This document shows, one piece after another, positions 11,103 to 22,500 of a stretch of DNA of 64,000 nt. The DNA lies in contig NW_024882320.1 in the NCBI RefSeq assembly GCF_019059575.1, positions 124,001 to 188,000 on the forward strand. Direction: 5' to 3'. This DNA is from Amphibalanus amphitrite. Taxonomy: Eukaryota; Arthropoda; Thecostraca; Balanomorpha; Balanidae. Position 1 is the first letter of the stretch. The number at the start of each line of letters is the position of its first letter. Under the pieces are notes generated by a model. The model did no database searches. It saw only the letters and a list, made by a program, of their open reading frames with translations, and had not been told where the DNA came from. A program made the translations under genes and the position numbers.

Positions 11103-13593
11103 GAACACAATTACAGAGGCGATGTTTGTCAGACCCGAAATGCATTATACTGGGGAAGGAGCACTTATTGGTGTGCAGCTTTATTTAGGGTTAGATGATC
11201 CTCATTCACTGATAGTAAAGTGGACTCTTCAGCGCTCTTCAATCTTGGTTGTGTCACGTGTGTCCCTATCTCGTCATACGGAAGAGCATAGGTCGGTGCC
11301 CAAACAATGGTGACCCGTCTCGGAGCGCTGGCCTCCGCCGCAGCTATACCTCTGAGCTCAGACAGTCGGCACTGCATAAACGTAGCCGGTGGCCTTGAGT
11401 GGCCGACTCTGCCGACTCGGTCCCTCTGTGACGTCATTGGTAGAGGGAAGTCAGCTGACCGCCGGCTGAAGTGCGTCATAACAGCCCTCCATGTAATGGA
11501 CCGGTTAGAACGACTCGGGAGGGAACAGTCGAGATGAGGATAGGCGCTTCGAGATGTAGGAACTCTGCTACATTTTTTTCCGACGTACAAAGTCTCTTGA
11601 AAGTTGAAGGCTTGATCTGAGCTAGACTAGCACACCTCTGGATCAGGTTAAGAGATGCATTGCCCTTTGGCATGTCGCTAGCTAGCTGGTTCTATGTCAG
11701 GCGCAGCTGCCTGGCCTACAGCCAGCATGCATTCGGGTATGGCCTTCACACTTGTCTCTGTTTTGCCTTTGGAGCCGGTCTTATCGTGACTGGCATTCCG
11801 CCCACTTTTCAAGCCGCTGTGGTGCACGTTTGTTACTTTATTACAATTGTCTAATCCTTACAGTATGTACGTGCAGTGTGATCTAAAATGAACTGTAATC
11901 ACAACACGAAGTAGCAGTCACACGCAGCCTGCCAGTTGCCACATTGTAGGAAAAACGGTAATGTCCTTCAATATGTTATCTCCAACATGTTTTGAACGGT
12001 TTCAGACAATGCAGCAGCAAGGATATTATCGCCTTTAGAGAAGCCTCTTTGCATATTTGCCGCATAGTTATCTGTCACTGTGCTGCGCCTGCAGGGTGGC
12101 AGAGCTGATAACCCGCGTACCGAGACGCGGTCGCTGGTGTTAGTGACCTACGCTGAACTGCAGTCTCCCTGCGCCAGCCCGCCTCCCGGCCAGGATCTCG
12201 GCTCGGTCCTCAGTTTCTCTTGGTCCGCTGCACGAAACAGACGAGATGGAGCTGTTTTATGAGAATAAATGGCATGCTCCGTGTGAACTTGAGATAGCGA
12301 GTATGATAGCGATCTCATTATAACAAAGGCTGGACAGTCGTGTGGGTGTGCGGCGCGGTTGAGAAACTCGCCTTATTCTGTTTTCTGTGACCGTTGTTGG
12401 TCCGTCCGGCGCCGTGGAGTTGTTCGTTTGTTTCTGCTCTGGTTGGCTGCGTTGCGGCACGGCTTCTCTAACTAACCGGCACCGCCCCTCCTCGCTGTGT
12501 TTGTGTGTCTGTGTGTGCACGGAGCGCGTCGGTGCTGCCCCGTCACCGTCGGCCTGTGCCGCTTGGGAGCCGGTTATTGCAGTGGCGACGGAGGAGCAGA
12601 TATCTCGTGAGAGGCACGCAATGGGCGGTGTTAATACTGGCTATTTGGGTCTTTTAATCGGGATCTTGGGTGGGCAGCACCGGTCTCGTCAGAGTGTTTA
12701 AAGTTCAAGGTAACCTTTGCTGGTTTAGCAAACCACGGTGACTATAAATATAGCAAACCAGCTGCAGTATTGTAGATAGCTAGGATTTTGAGAATTAAAA
12801 GAACTGGAGCAGTTGTCGATTTTCCTTTTAGCTCCCAAGTGAATGAAATTCGTTGTTATTCTGCATGAGATACGGGTCGGGGTTTCCTTGCTACATTCGT
12901 TGCATGATGATTTCATTGAGGAAACACAGGCTTATGGGTCGTTTCTGAACTCTGGCTTATCGATCCTGCTTTCTTCCCGCCACCTTACGGTCACAGCGTA
13001 ACTACTAACTACATCGTTCTTCTTTAGCCTTGCAAAGTGTTGCTAGTGCTGCAGTTCATCATCTGCCCTGCCTGAATGGTCAAAGGTACAATCACAGCAG
13101 AGCGCCGCCAGCTTCTCCATTCGGATACCTATGTGGCAACTGTGCTCTGTGACCTCCCCCGTCTGCAGAGCTCGTAAAAGCTGACCCAACCCAGGCGGCT
13201 CGCTGCTTTCAATTGCCTCTCTCCTGTAGTTCTCACCCGCTACACTTTCCTCTCGGTGCAAGCCCTCTCATACTCGTTTGCCAATACGGTCGCTTCTATT
13301 TTGAGCTCGCCGCTCGTTCCCCCACTCTCCGGCTCACCTTTACCCTGAATCCATGTCTCGTATCCTCCTTCATTGTTGACCCTTTTCCTTTTCTTCATTC
13401 CCTGACCGCTTGACACCTCTGGATAAGCCCTAGTCTTTTCCCTCCCCCCCCCCCATCCGTACACACACATTCTGTCCCCACGGTACCGCTCTTTTACATC
13501 GCCTTTTTCTCTCGTTTCTGGAACCCTATCTCTTCTTAGCATCTCGCCTCTCTCCTTTCCACTCTTCTGACCATCTTCGCTCTCTGCCCTCAG
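11103..13593. other. No gene recognised
   Basis: This stretch lies between the LTR element and the first bark exon I can recognise. I looked for an exon encoding the start of the first SRCR domain and for a signal peptide and found neither. A CT-rich stretch precedes the splice acceptor at 13593. The rest is mixed-composition sequence with short ORFs of no recognised family. Confidence 0.5.
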
Positions 13594-16500
13594 CTGGACA
13601 GCGCCGGACGCGCGCGTGGCATGTCGTCAGATGGGTCTGACGGGCGGCGAGTACTCGGAGTGGTACCCGTGGCTGAACGGTACCCGCCGCCTGCTCTACG
13701 AGCGGCCCCAGTGTACCGGTACAGAGGCGCGTGTACAGGACTGCCACTGGGATACCCGAGCCATGGGAGCCGGCATATGCGGTACGTGGTACAGAGGAGT
13801 GGGTGGTTGGAAGTGGACTCTTCCGCTGATGGGGTACTCAGATTTCAAATATTGAGACGAGCTTAACATTTGTGCGATGTTGGAAAGTTGGCATTTAATC
13901 GATTTTTAACTGACCTATGCTATGAGATGGTGAGATAAATGGCGGTCTGTGGGAATTTATATTACTTTTGGATCAGTGCTCAGATTTAGGTCTATGACCT
14001 AACCAAAACCAGCCTGACCTGAGCTGACCTCTGATATGACCCTTCTGCAGATGAGCATGCTGACCTGGCGTTGCGCTGCCTGCCCGTATTCGACCTGACC
14101 CGACCGGCCGCCCACTGGCGCGGCCTAAGGTTCGAGCGGGCCGACCACACCAAACTGCTGACCGCCGACGACACGCTCTACCAGAAGTTCTCCGAGTCCA
14201 AACTGTACCACGTGGATGTGCTGGGAGCCGGCATGGGGCTGGGCAGACAGGTGAGGCTGAGACGGAAACGGAACTCTGAACAGTTCAACAGTGTAATATC
14301 AACGGCCGGGACAGAATGCGATTGCATGCTACTCCTCAGAGCGTTGTTAATATGATAATAATAACAGAGATGCCTTCGGGTTATCCTTCCAACAGCATGG
14401 GATGTGGATGCTGTTCGTGGGCCTCTTTTTACGTGTTTGCGCCGTGGTAGACATCTTTTTCTATTTCGTGTGTCACTTAAGTATGCAGCCCTACCGGTCA
14501 GCGGGCGAAGAGTCTCGTGAGCAGCCGTGGTTCGGCCACCGGCATGACAGTGTTATACCGAACCGTGAAATAAGCTCTGACGGCTCGCTTGAGTCGGACA
14601 GCACCGCGTTCCGTTCCGTCTGAAGTAGCCCTGAGTGTCGGTCAAACTAGGAGGTCGTGAGGGGTCGCCGAGGAGGGTCACTGGCCACGGGCAACGGCCG
14701 GGTAACGGGGAACCCGGGAGCGAGCGGGCCAGCCACGTGGAAGGGAACCGGTCAGGTTTCCTGTAGGAGTGCGGCTTTAGAAATTAGTGAGTGTGAGGGC
14801 ACGTGTGAATACTGTGAGGTGGTTGAGTCACGCATATCTGACGTTTGAAGGTGTGCGTGCTTTAAGCATACAAGAAGCTTAGTGCATATTTAGTCTTTTG
14901 TTCTAGGTTGTCCATTTTCTTTCCTTTTGTCTTGCATAGAACTGTTACTTTATTGTTCCTATTCTCAATTGGCGACTGCATTCTACCTATTCCGTCTGTG
15001 TAAGGTGTGCAACGTTTGATCTATTAGGCCCCTCGTATGGTCGTGACCTGTCCTGACCTGACCTTCCCGATCCCGTCATTTGCAGGCACACGCGGCCATT
15101 GAGAGTATCGGCGTGCCTCCGCGTCTGTACGGTGTAACGGTGCGCCGATCGGCCTACGGAGGCATTAACATTACTTCGCCCGACTCGCTGGTTATCGTCA
15201 ACAACTGCACAGTGGAGGAGAACGCGGGTAAGTCGGACGGTCCAAGGGCGGTCTGGCTTCTGAATTGTACTTTGGCGTTTATTTGGAACGACCGGGCCAT
15301 AGATAGCCGGCGTCAATGGAACGTTAAAAGATAAAAGAAAACGAGAAATGGTAGCGGTAGCGGTTTAAATACAGAACTGCTGGAGAATTACATCAGAATC
15401 TCGGGAAATAATGGTTAGCAGTGGCAGCATATCCAATATTGTTTGGTGTGTACTGTGTTATTCTACTGTATAGGTCGCAATAGTACGATGTCTCACAGCT
15501 CTGCGCCACCTGAGCCATCGATGACCAATGGGCGCTTCTCTCCAGGTATCGGCGTCTACATGAACACCTCCACGGGCCTAGCGCGCGTCCACGACTGCCG
15601 GATCCGCGATAACGGGGCCGACGGTATCAAATTTGTCCAGCACGACATTCAGATCCCGCGCCGGGAGGTGGACGGCACGCCGGTCACCGACTTCTGCAGC
15701 TCCGGTACCATCGCACAGCAGATCTTCCCCATCTACACGGTGGCACAGCAGTTCAAGACCAGTTACCGGCCCATTCAGTGTCAAAAGGTATAGAAAGTCC
15801 GAGGAAACTGCTAGTACCGGAAAGGTCTTGAGATGAGATGAAATGAGAGGGCGCGTGTGTTATTCATTTTATATGCCAGTAGGCTAGCTATTGCTGGTGA
15901 TTTACCAAGAAAGTGTTACAATATAAAGTATTATTCTGGCTTGCTACCCCAAAAGCTAAAGCTCTGCAGTAGTTTTATCCACATCATTCCTTTGGAAGCT
16001 AGATACCTAGCAGTTACATCTCGCTTTAGGAAAGCTTTGTTAGCTTTCCGGGAAAAGTGACAACTGACAATTCTAACCGTGTTTTTCTTCTGCAGCGTTT
16101 CCGCGCGCGGCCCGGCCTCGTGCTCACTGTCAACTTCCTCTACCTGATGAACGAACGGGACGACGACGCCCAGCTGAGCTTCTACGATGGCACGTCAACA
16201 TCCTCCCCACTGCTCGGGACGTTCAAGGTAAGCCAAGGAGACACGTTCCCCATCCGCTGTTATAAGTCGCCGCGAGCATAGTCTTCAGAGATCCTGTACT
16301 CCCAAGATCAGCCCGCGTCAAGGTGCGGCCTGTCACAGGGCTAGTCTGTGTCAGGATTGCTGCCTGTAGCAGATCTGCGGTCTAGCGTCACTCTAGCGTG
16401 GACCGGACGGTGGTCGGGCAGCTAACGTGAGCGGCTCGGACGCACGACCTCGCTATGTTTGTGATCACTCCGGAAATGAGCCGTTTCGGCCGCGCACGCA

Positions 16501-19500
16501 ACAATGAGCCGGGCCAGGGGGCTGACCTGTTGGGCGCGGTACGTTGTTCATCTGCGTGTTGTATTGATGGAATGCCAGTCATATAATTTATCGTTGGTAT
16601 GACGTCATTTTAGCGTTGAATATTAAAATTTGTTCGTCATTGAAAGACTACGTTTGCTATTCAATGCCTTTAATTTGGCGAGCGGTTGCAATTAGTAATG
16701 TCGATACAATACAACAGTGGTCGGCAGGTCATTCGGGGTCGTGCCCTCTTTTTGGGCGCCAGGCAGGGCCATTACCCCCACCTACCAGACCCCATTGCTG
16801 AGACAACCAAGTTTACTGAAATTCCATACCGTCCTGGAACTCTTTGGGTATTTGTGCATTTCTAATGCATCAAGTTTAAAACATGACACTTCCTCCACAA
16901 AACATTTAATGCCTATATCCCAGTAGCGGCGGAACACCTTCAATTAAGGGGAGGGGAGGGGGGGCACTGCTGACTTTTGGTCCCATTCTTTCCATGCAAC
17001 GCCCATAGGGCTAATGTTAAAATGCAAAAATCAAAGGGTGCACGGTGCCCCGGTGCCCTCCCCGTTCCGCCGCCTATGCTATATCCCATTTAACCCTTGT
17101 ACGTTTAGGGGCGGCGGGTGGTTTTTTGTTAAAAGCTCACGTAAAAGGCATTGGATCACGACCAAATTGTACCCTCGAGCCCATCATATTTTTTTTACCA
17201 GCCCGGAAAATATCATGACCTGAGACCAGTTTTACCAAGTACAGAAAAATAACCGCCTGCCGGAATTTTTGCCTCAAGACCGCTTCACATACGGAGCGTA
17301 AACGCGATGGGCTCGTAAGCGGATAGGGCTGTACCGTTTACGCTCCATATGTGAAACGATCTTTAGGCAAAAATTCCGGCAGGCGGCTATTTTTCTGTTG
17401 GTAAAACTGGCCTCTGGACCCATAATGACCGTTGGCTTATAAGCTTTTTCTGGAGATCATCTTGAGCCATAAACTCTCACTTCAAGGAGTTATAGCGGGT
17501 CCCGATTTTCTCGACACTTGTCATTGCCCTCTTGAATGAGACGGAATGACCAAGGACCTTAAAAATGGGCAGCAGCGGCTTCCTATTGTCATGGGTAGCA
17601 CGCTCGTCTTTTTTATGCACAGCTCCATATCAGAGTCCGAGAGGCCGCGGGGGTCCGATCGACTCCTCCCCCTTACGTTAGCGGCTGTTGAAACGCCAAC
17701 AGACGGGCGACGGTCAAAAGTTGCAGCTGCTTTTGTATATACGACTGTACGGAGGGGTGAGATGGTGAGGGGAGCAGGTAAATACGTGAAAATTGGTATC
17801 TAATCAATGTGTGCTGACTGCTGTGCCTTTGGCCTGGGCTAATCTTTGAACCCTGGGATGCAACAGTCACGATGGCTCCATCACTGGAGCTACAAACTCT
17901 AAAAAGATAGGCTTTCTCAGAATCCCTCATTACCCCCACCGAAAGGGCTCCATTACCCCCAAAGGGGGCATGCCCCACCATTTGCCGACCCCTGCAATAC
18001 AATATGTCGGCTCTAGTAATTGCCCATCCTCGCTATTTTACTAACCACCTGTGACCTGAGCATAGTGACCGCTGACATACCTGAGCATCGCCCTCTCCTT
18101 CCTCGCTGACCTTCGCCCTTTTTCTGGTCAGGTCCGTAACGCCACCCGGCCCCAGAGTCTGGTGACCACCCGTCACCAGCTTCTGGTGACGTTCTCGGCG
18201 CTGAACCGTACCCAGACAGAGGTCATCATGGCCATCACGGCCGGAGATGGTGAGTGTCGAGTGACGGGGTTAGAACGGGATGGGACGGGAGGGTAGGGAA
18301 ATGACAGGACTTTGCGATGGGTCGATGGAGTTGGCAAGGGACAGGACAGTTGAGGCGACGGTAGAATGAAGGGGAATTAAAGATCGGGAGGTTCGGGCAT
18401 AGCGCCGCAGGCAGCGCAATAAATCGTTTATAGATTAGTCATCTCTCAAACAGTGCGCTCTTGGCAAATAATACGGTCGTCCATAACAAAGCCCTTGACC
18501 AACGACTTTATTACCACTGACAGCAATATGTCGAAAAGTGTCGCTGTAGCTTGTATGTGTGCAACGTCAGTCATGCCACCCTGACCGTTATATTTCTGTC
18601 TCTCCAGGGAAGACCCACGACCTGAACGTCTCCAGCTGTGACGTATCCAACAACAACGGACGTGGCATCGCCGTCGAGAACCTGCGCTCGCTCGTCCACG
18701 TGCACCGCACGCTCGTGGCCAACAACTCACACGTGGCCGGCGTGCACGTGCTGGGTGGTGCCGGTGATGTCAACATCACGTGGTCCCAGATCACGAACAA
18801 CATCGGTGACGGCATCAATATCACCTACGCGGGCGGCAACAAGAACATTTCTTGGTGTGAGATCGCTGGCAACTCGGGTCGTGGCGTGTCCCTCTGGTAC
18901 AATGAGACAGATCATAAGGTGACATTCAGCCAGGAGTTTGTCCTCGCCTACTCGAAACTCTCCGAGAACGAACTACAAGGCGTGTTTGTCGGCAACTTCT
19001 GCCGAGATTCGTTTGTGAATATTAGTGGTAATGTGTTCCAGCGGTCATTCTGGGACGCGTTGGATATTTGGACGTGTCAGGAGGCTACAAAAGGGAAGCT
19101 TCTGCTGCAGATCGGTAACAACCGCTTCCTCAGGAATGAGCGACTCGGCATCAACATCGAACCAGTGGCCAACATCTTCGGTAACATCGAGTACAACTAC
19201 TTCGCTGAGCAGCGTGTGGCCTCAATGCGAGTGTACAGCGGGGACACGCCTGAAGTGGAGCTTCTACCTCTTGAGCTCAACATAACCAACAACTACTTCG
19301 AGAGGAACAACGGCATTTACGTGGTGAACATCGGTGCGTCACAGTATGCACACTCGTCAGCGCAGCAGATCCTCTTCAGCCGCAACTTTTTGGTGAAGAA
19401 CGCCGTCGAGGAGCCATTTCCCAGTCTGAATCCTCGTAACCGTGTGGCCGCAGTAGTCACTGTTTCTTCCGCTTCTGTCATTGTCTACCGCAACATCATG

Positions 19501-22500
19501 GAGAATCCCGAGTCGGAATACGAACTGGGCGTGCATTTTGAGGATCAGAGCGCTAATGCCAACGCCTCCCACAACTGGTTCGGCTTCAAGCGAGCCAACC
19601 AGGTATACAGCCGTATATTCGACCGTAAAGACCGCTATAACCTGGCCAAGGTGGACTTCGAGCCTTTCCTGCTGAGTGAGAACGACCCCAACTCAATCCT
19701 GCTCTCGCTGAACGAGCAGTTTGTGCCGAATTTCGGACCGGACGCGCAGAACGAGATCGGTGGAGAGATAGCGGGCCAGGTGATCCTGCCGGAGGGCACG
19801 TTCCGAGTGACTCGGGATATCTATGTCCGGCCGGGCGCCCGCCTGACAGTAGCCTTCGGAGTGCGACTCGAGTTCCAGCACAGCGTTGGTGAGTACACAA
19901 TGAGAAAACTACGCTGAGATGGTTTGAAGATGTATGCGTATCAATTGATTTACCTATCAGCTTTTTATCATTTTCTCAGACATTTTTGGCAACTTTTCAA
20001 TGCATTATTCGATATTGAGTTCACTGCATACATTCTAAGCAACTGTAAACGTAACGAACATTTTTAACGTATTTCTGCCTCTCCAGATTAGCCCTACGAC
20101 CGTTCAGTTTCTTTGGTAGCAATTTGATCACTGCTGCGTCCCGTCCAGGTATGATGGTGGCCGGCCACATTCACGCCGAGGGCTCGTCAATGAGTGAGGA
20201 GAAGCGAGTGACATTCAGTCTGGAGGAGCGCGATCAGCGGGACAACGTCAGCCTGGCGCCCGTCAGACTGGTCGGAGGGCGCACCGAGCGAGAGGGACGG
20301 CTGCAGGTCAGTCTGGTCAGCGGCCGACGAGAAGGGTGGCAGTATTATGCTTTGATGGGAGGCGACGTGCTTTAGATGGAAGGAACGGCTGTCTTTGCTC
20401 AACTTCAAGTGGATTTCTTTGGGAATGTTTTGTAAGAAAGTGTTGATGCATGTAGTTATCTTCGTATAATACAGCTAAAGTCTGCTCTATCATTTTACTT
20501 TTACTCTTTTACGGTGCCATGTTTCCGTACCCATTATGCTCAGAGATGAGTACGGTCATAATTATGCGTCTAATAACCTCCAACACTAACCCCGGCCCTC
20601 CCTCTGCCCTACCAATAGGTGCTGATTGACAACGAGTGGGGCACGGTGTGCTCGCGCGGCTGGAGCATCCTGAATGCGGCGCTGGTGTGCCGCCAGATGG
20701 GATGGGTGCTCAACCCGCTCGACTGGCAGATGACGCGCACAGAGATGCCCCTAGAGGGACTCGACTCGCGCGTGATGATGAGGTAAGTGATACCACGGAG
20801 CACTGGTAAACTGCTAGGTCCGCCCATTGGCGAAACCATCCGGCTTCCTGCCTTGATGAAATGGAAATTGGGTTTAGTGTAGTTTAATAACTTGTTGCTA
20901 GGGCTGCTACGAGCGAAACTCAACCGGAGGGGGGCGTAGGCTGCTTTCATTTGTTATCATAACGTAATTTTATATTGCTCGAGGTCGTCGTGTAAACACG
21001 TCGTCTACCTCTGTGTGCCCACACCTAGCCTTCCTTAACGCCTCAGTGTGTTTCTACCCTCAGGTCTGTGTCGTGCTCGCCCACCGACCGTCCGTTGACC
21101 CTGTCGTTTACACCCTCCCCTCTCCCCCCCCCCCCCCAGCTCTGTGTCATGCGCGCCCACCGACCCTCCACTGACTCCACCTTGCCTCCTCCCTTCTCCC
21201 CCTCAGCTCTGTGTCGTGCGCGCCGACCGACCTGGACGTGACCCGGTGTCGCCACGAGTCGGCGGCCGAGCTGGAGCACACGTGTCCGCACGAGATGGAC
21301 GTGGCACTGCGCTGTTACGACGTCAGTTGGGCGGGCGTTCGGTTCGGTCTGCCCGCCGAGAAAAATATACTGAAGAATGTCTGGATTGAGAGCGCGGGAC
21401 TTATCGATCATGCGACGTACACGTTTGGACCAGGTGAGAAGGAAGGCATTGGCAGGCTGATGGTGGTGTTTCGCTTTTAATTTAATATTTCGTGAACAAC
21501 ATTGGCTTAGTTACAGAAGGTCTTTTGTGTCTTTGCCCAGTAGTTAATATCGTCCTGCTTTTCTTCAGATCTTTTGCCTGTATTTCTTTTTATACTTGCT
21601 TTATTATTATTATTTTTTATATTATTATTATTTCTGTACCTATTTTGATGTGCATGTGTTCCGTTTCACAGCGCTGCGGATGGACTTTAACCACCACGTG
21701 CTGGAGTCGGTGGTGCTAACCGATAACGACGGTGACGGCCTGGGCATCATGTACTCGGACACGTTCAAGATCGACTCTGTCAACCACCTGAAGCGGGTGG
21801 AGGCGCGCGGCAACCGCGGCCACGGAATATCACTGCGCTCACTGTGGCTCGATATGACAAGTGAGGAAACGCTGGAGCCCGGCTCCGGTGGTGTGCACCG
21901 CAGCTCTGAAAGAAGTGGGGGTGATTGGCGTGGTTATTGTGCTGAATTTTTGCTGAATTCTGAGGGAGGCTTCTTGTTTGAGTGCCCTGCAAACCAATTG
22001 GTAAATTATTGGTATTCTAAGTATTTGTGCATATATCAGTTTCCGTAAAGAAGATTATTTTGCGAAATCCTGAACTGTGTTTCGCCCAAACTACTTTAAT
22101 TCACCGTTCTCTAAGAGTTTTATATAAATCTCGCAACCCTTACGATCGAAAATGAGTCTTGCTAAAATAATCTACATCAACACCCGTCACTGAACGTCCT
22201 CTCCCACCCTCAGACTGTCTGGTGGAGGAAAACGGCGAGTCGGGCATCCACTACAACCCGTCCCTGAGCCGACACGAGCAGCGGGAGCTGATCGGCTGGG
22301 CCGGCCTGGTGCGAGAGAGACGCGTGCTGCTACCGTCAACATCGGTACGGATCGAGCTGGACCTGTACCAGCCCACCTACCTGATCACAGAGGGGTCGGA
22401 CGAGGCCATGGAGAGAATCTTCCATGTCACGGTGAGGGGCTTAGTCATGAGGTGTGAAGGTTTGGATGCGGATGCCCTGGGTAGTGGATAGAGCTCTTAT

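Larger units (their letters stand above)
16715..17994. mobile_element. Non-autonomous hAT element in bark intron 5
   Basis: The ends are CAGTGGTCGGCAG on the left and TGCCGACCCCTG on the right, inverted repeats of the common hAT form CAGNGGTCGGCA. It is flanked by a perfect 8-bp target duplication CAATACAA (16707-16714 and 17995-18002). There is no transposase ORF. It hosts the nested MITE at 16921-17078 and the foldback at 17223-17415. Confidence 0.85.
13594..19888 (+). other. bark: bark module 1: SRCR, CUB, right-handed beta-helix
   Basis: The first visible exon starts inside an SRCR domain (VACRQMGL, CTGTEARVQDC). Exons 3-4 hold short beta-helix-like turns. Exons 4-6 read as a CUB domain (DFCSSGTIAQQ, YRPIQCQK, LSFYDGTS, LLGTFK). 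The 1.28-kb exon at 18608-19888 is a long run of beta-helix turns (NNNGRGIAVEN, NNIGDGINITY, GNSGRGVSLWY). It ends with HNWFGFKRANQVYSRIFDR and then VDFEPFL, a closing motif that recurs in the other two modules. Confidence 0.8.

Noticed and set aside
21064-21206. Alternative starts of bark exon 10 at 21064 or 21140
   Set aside because: Both shift the reading frame by 143 or 67 nt; only 21207 continues the SRCR domain.
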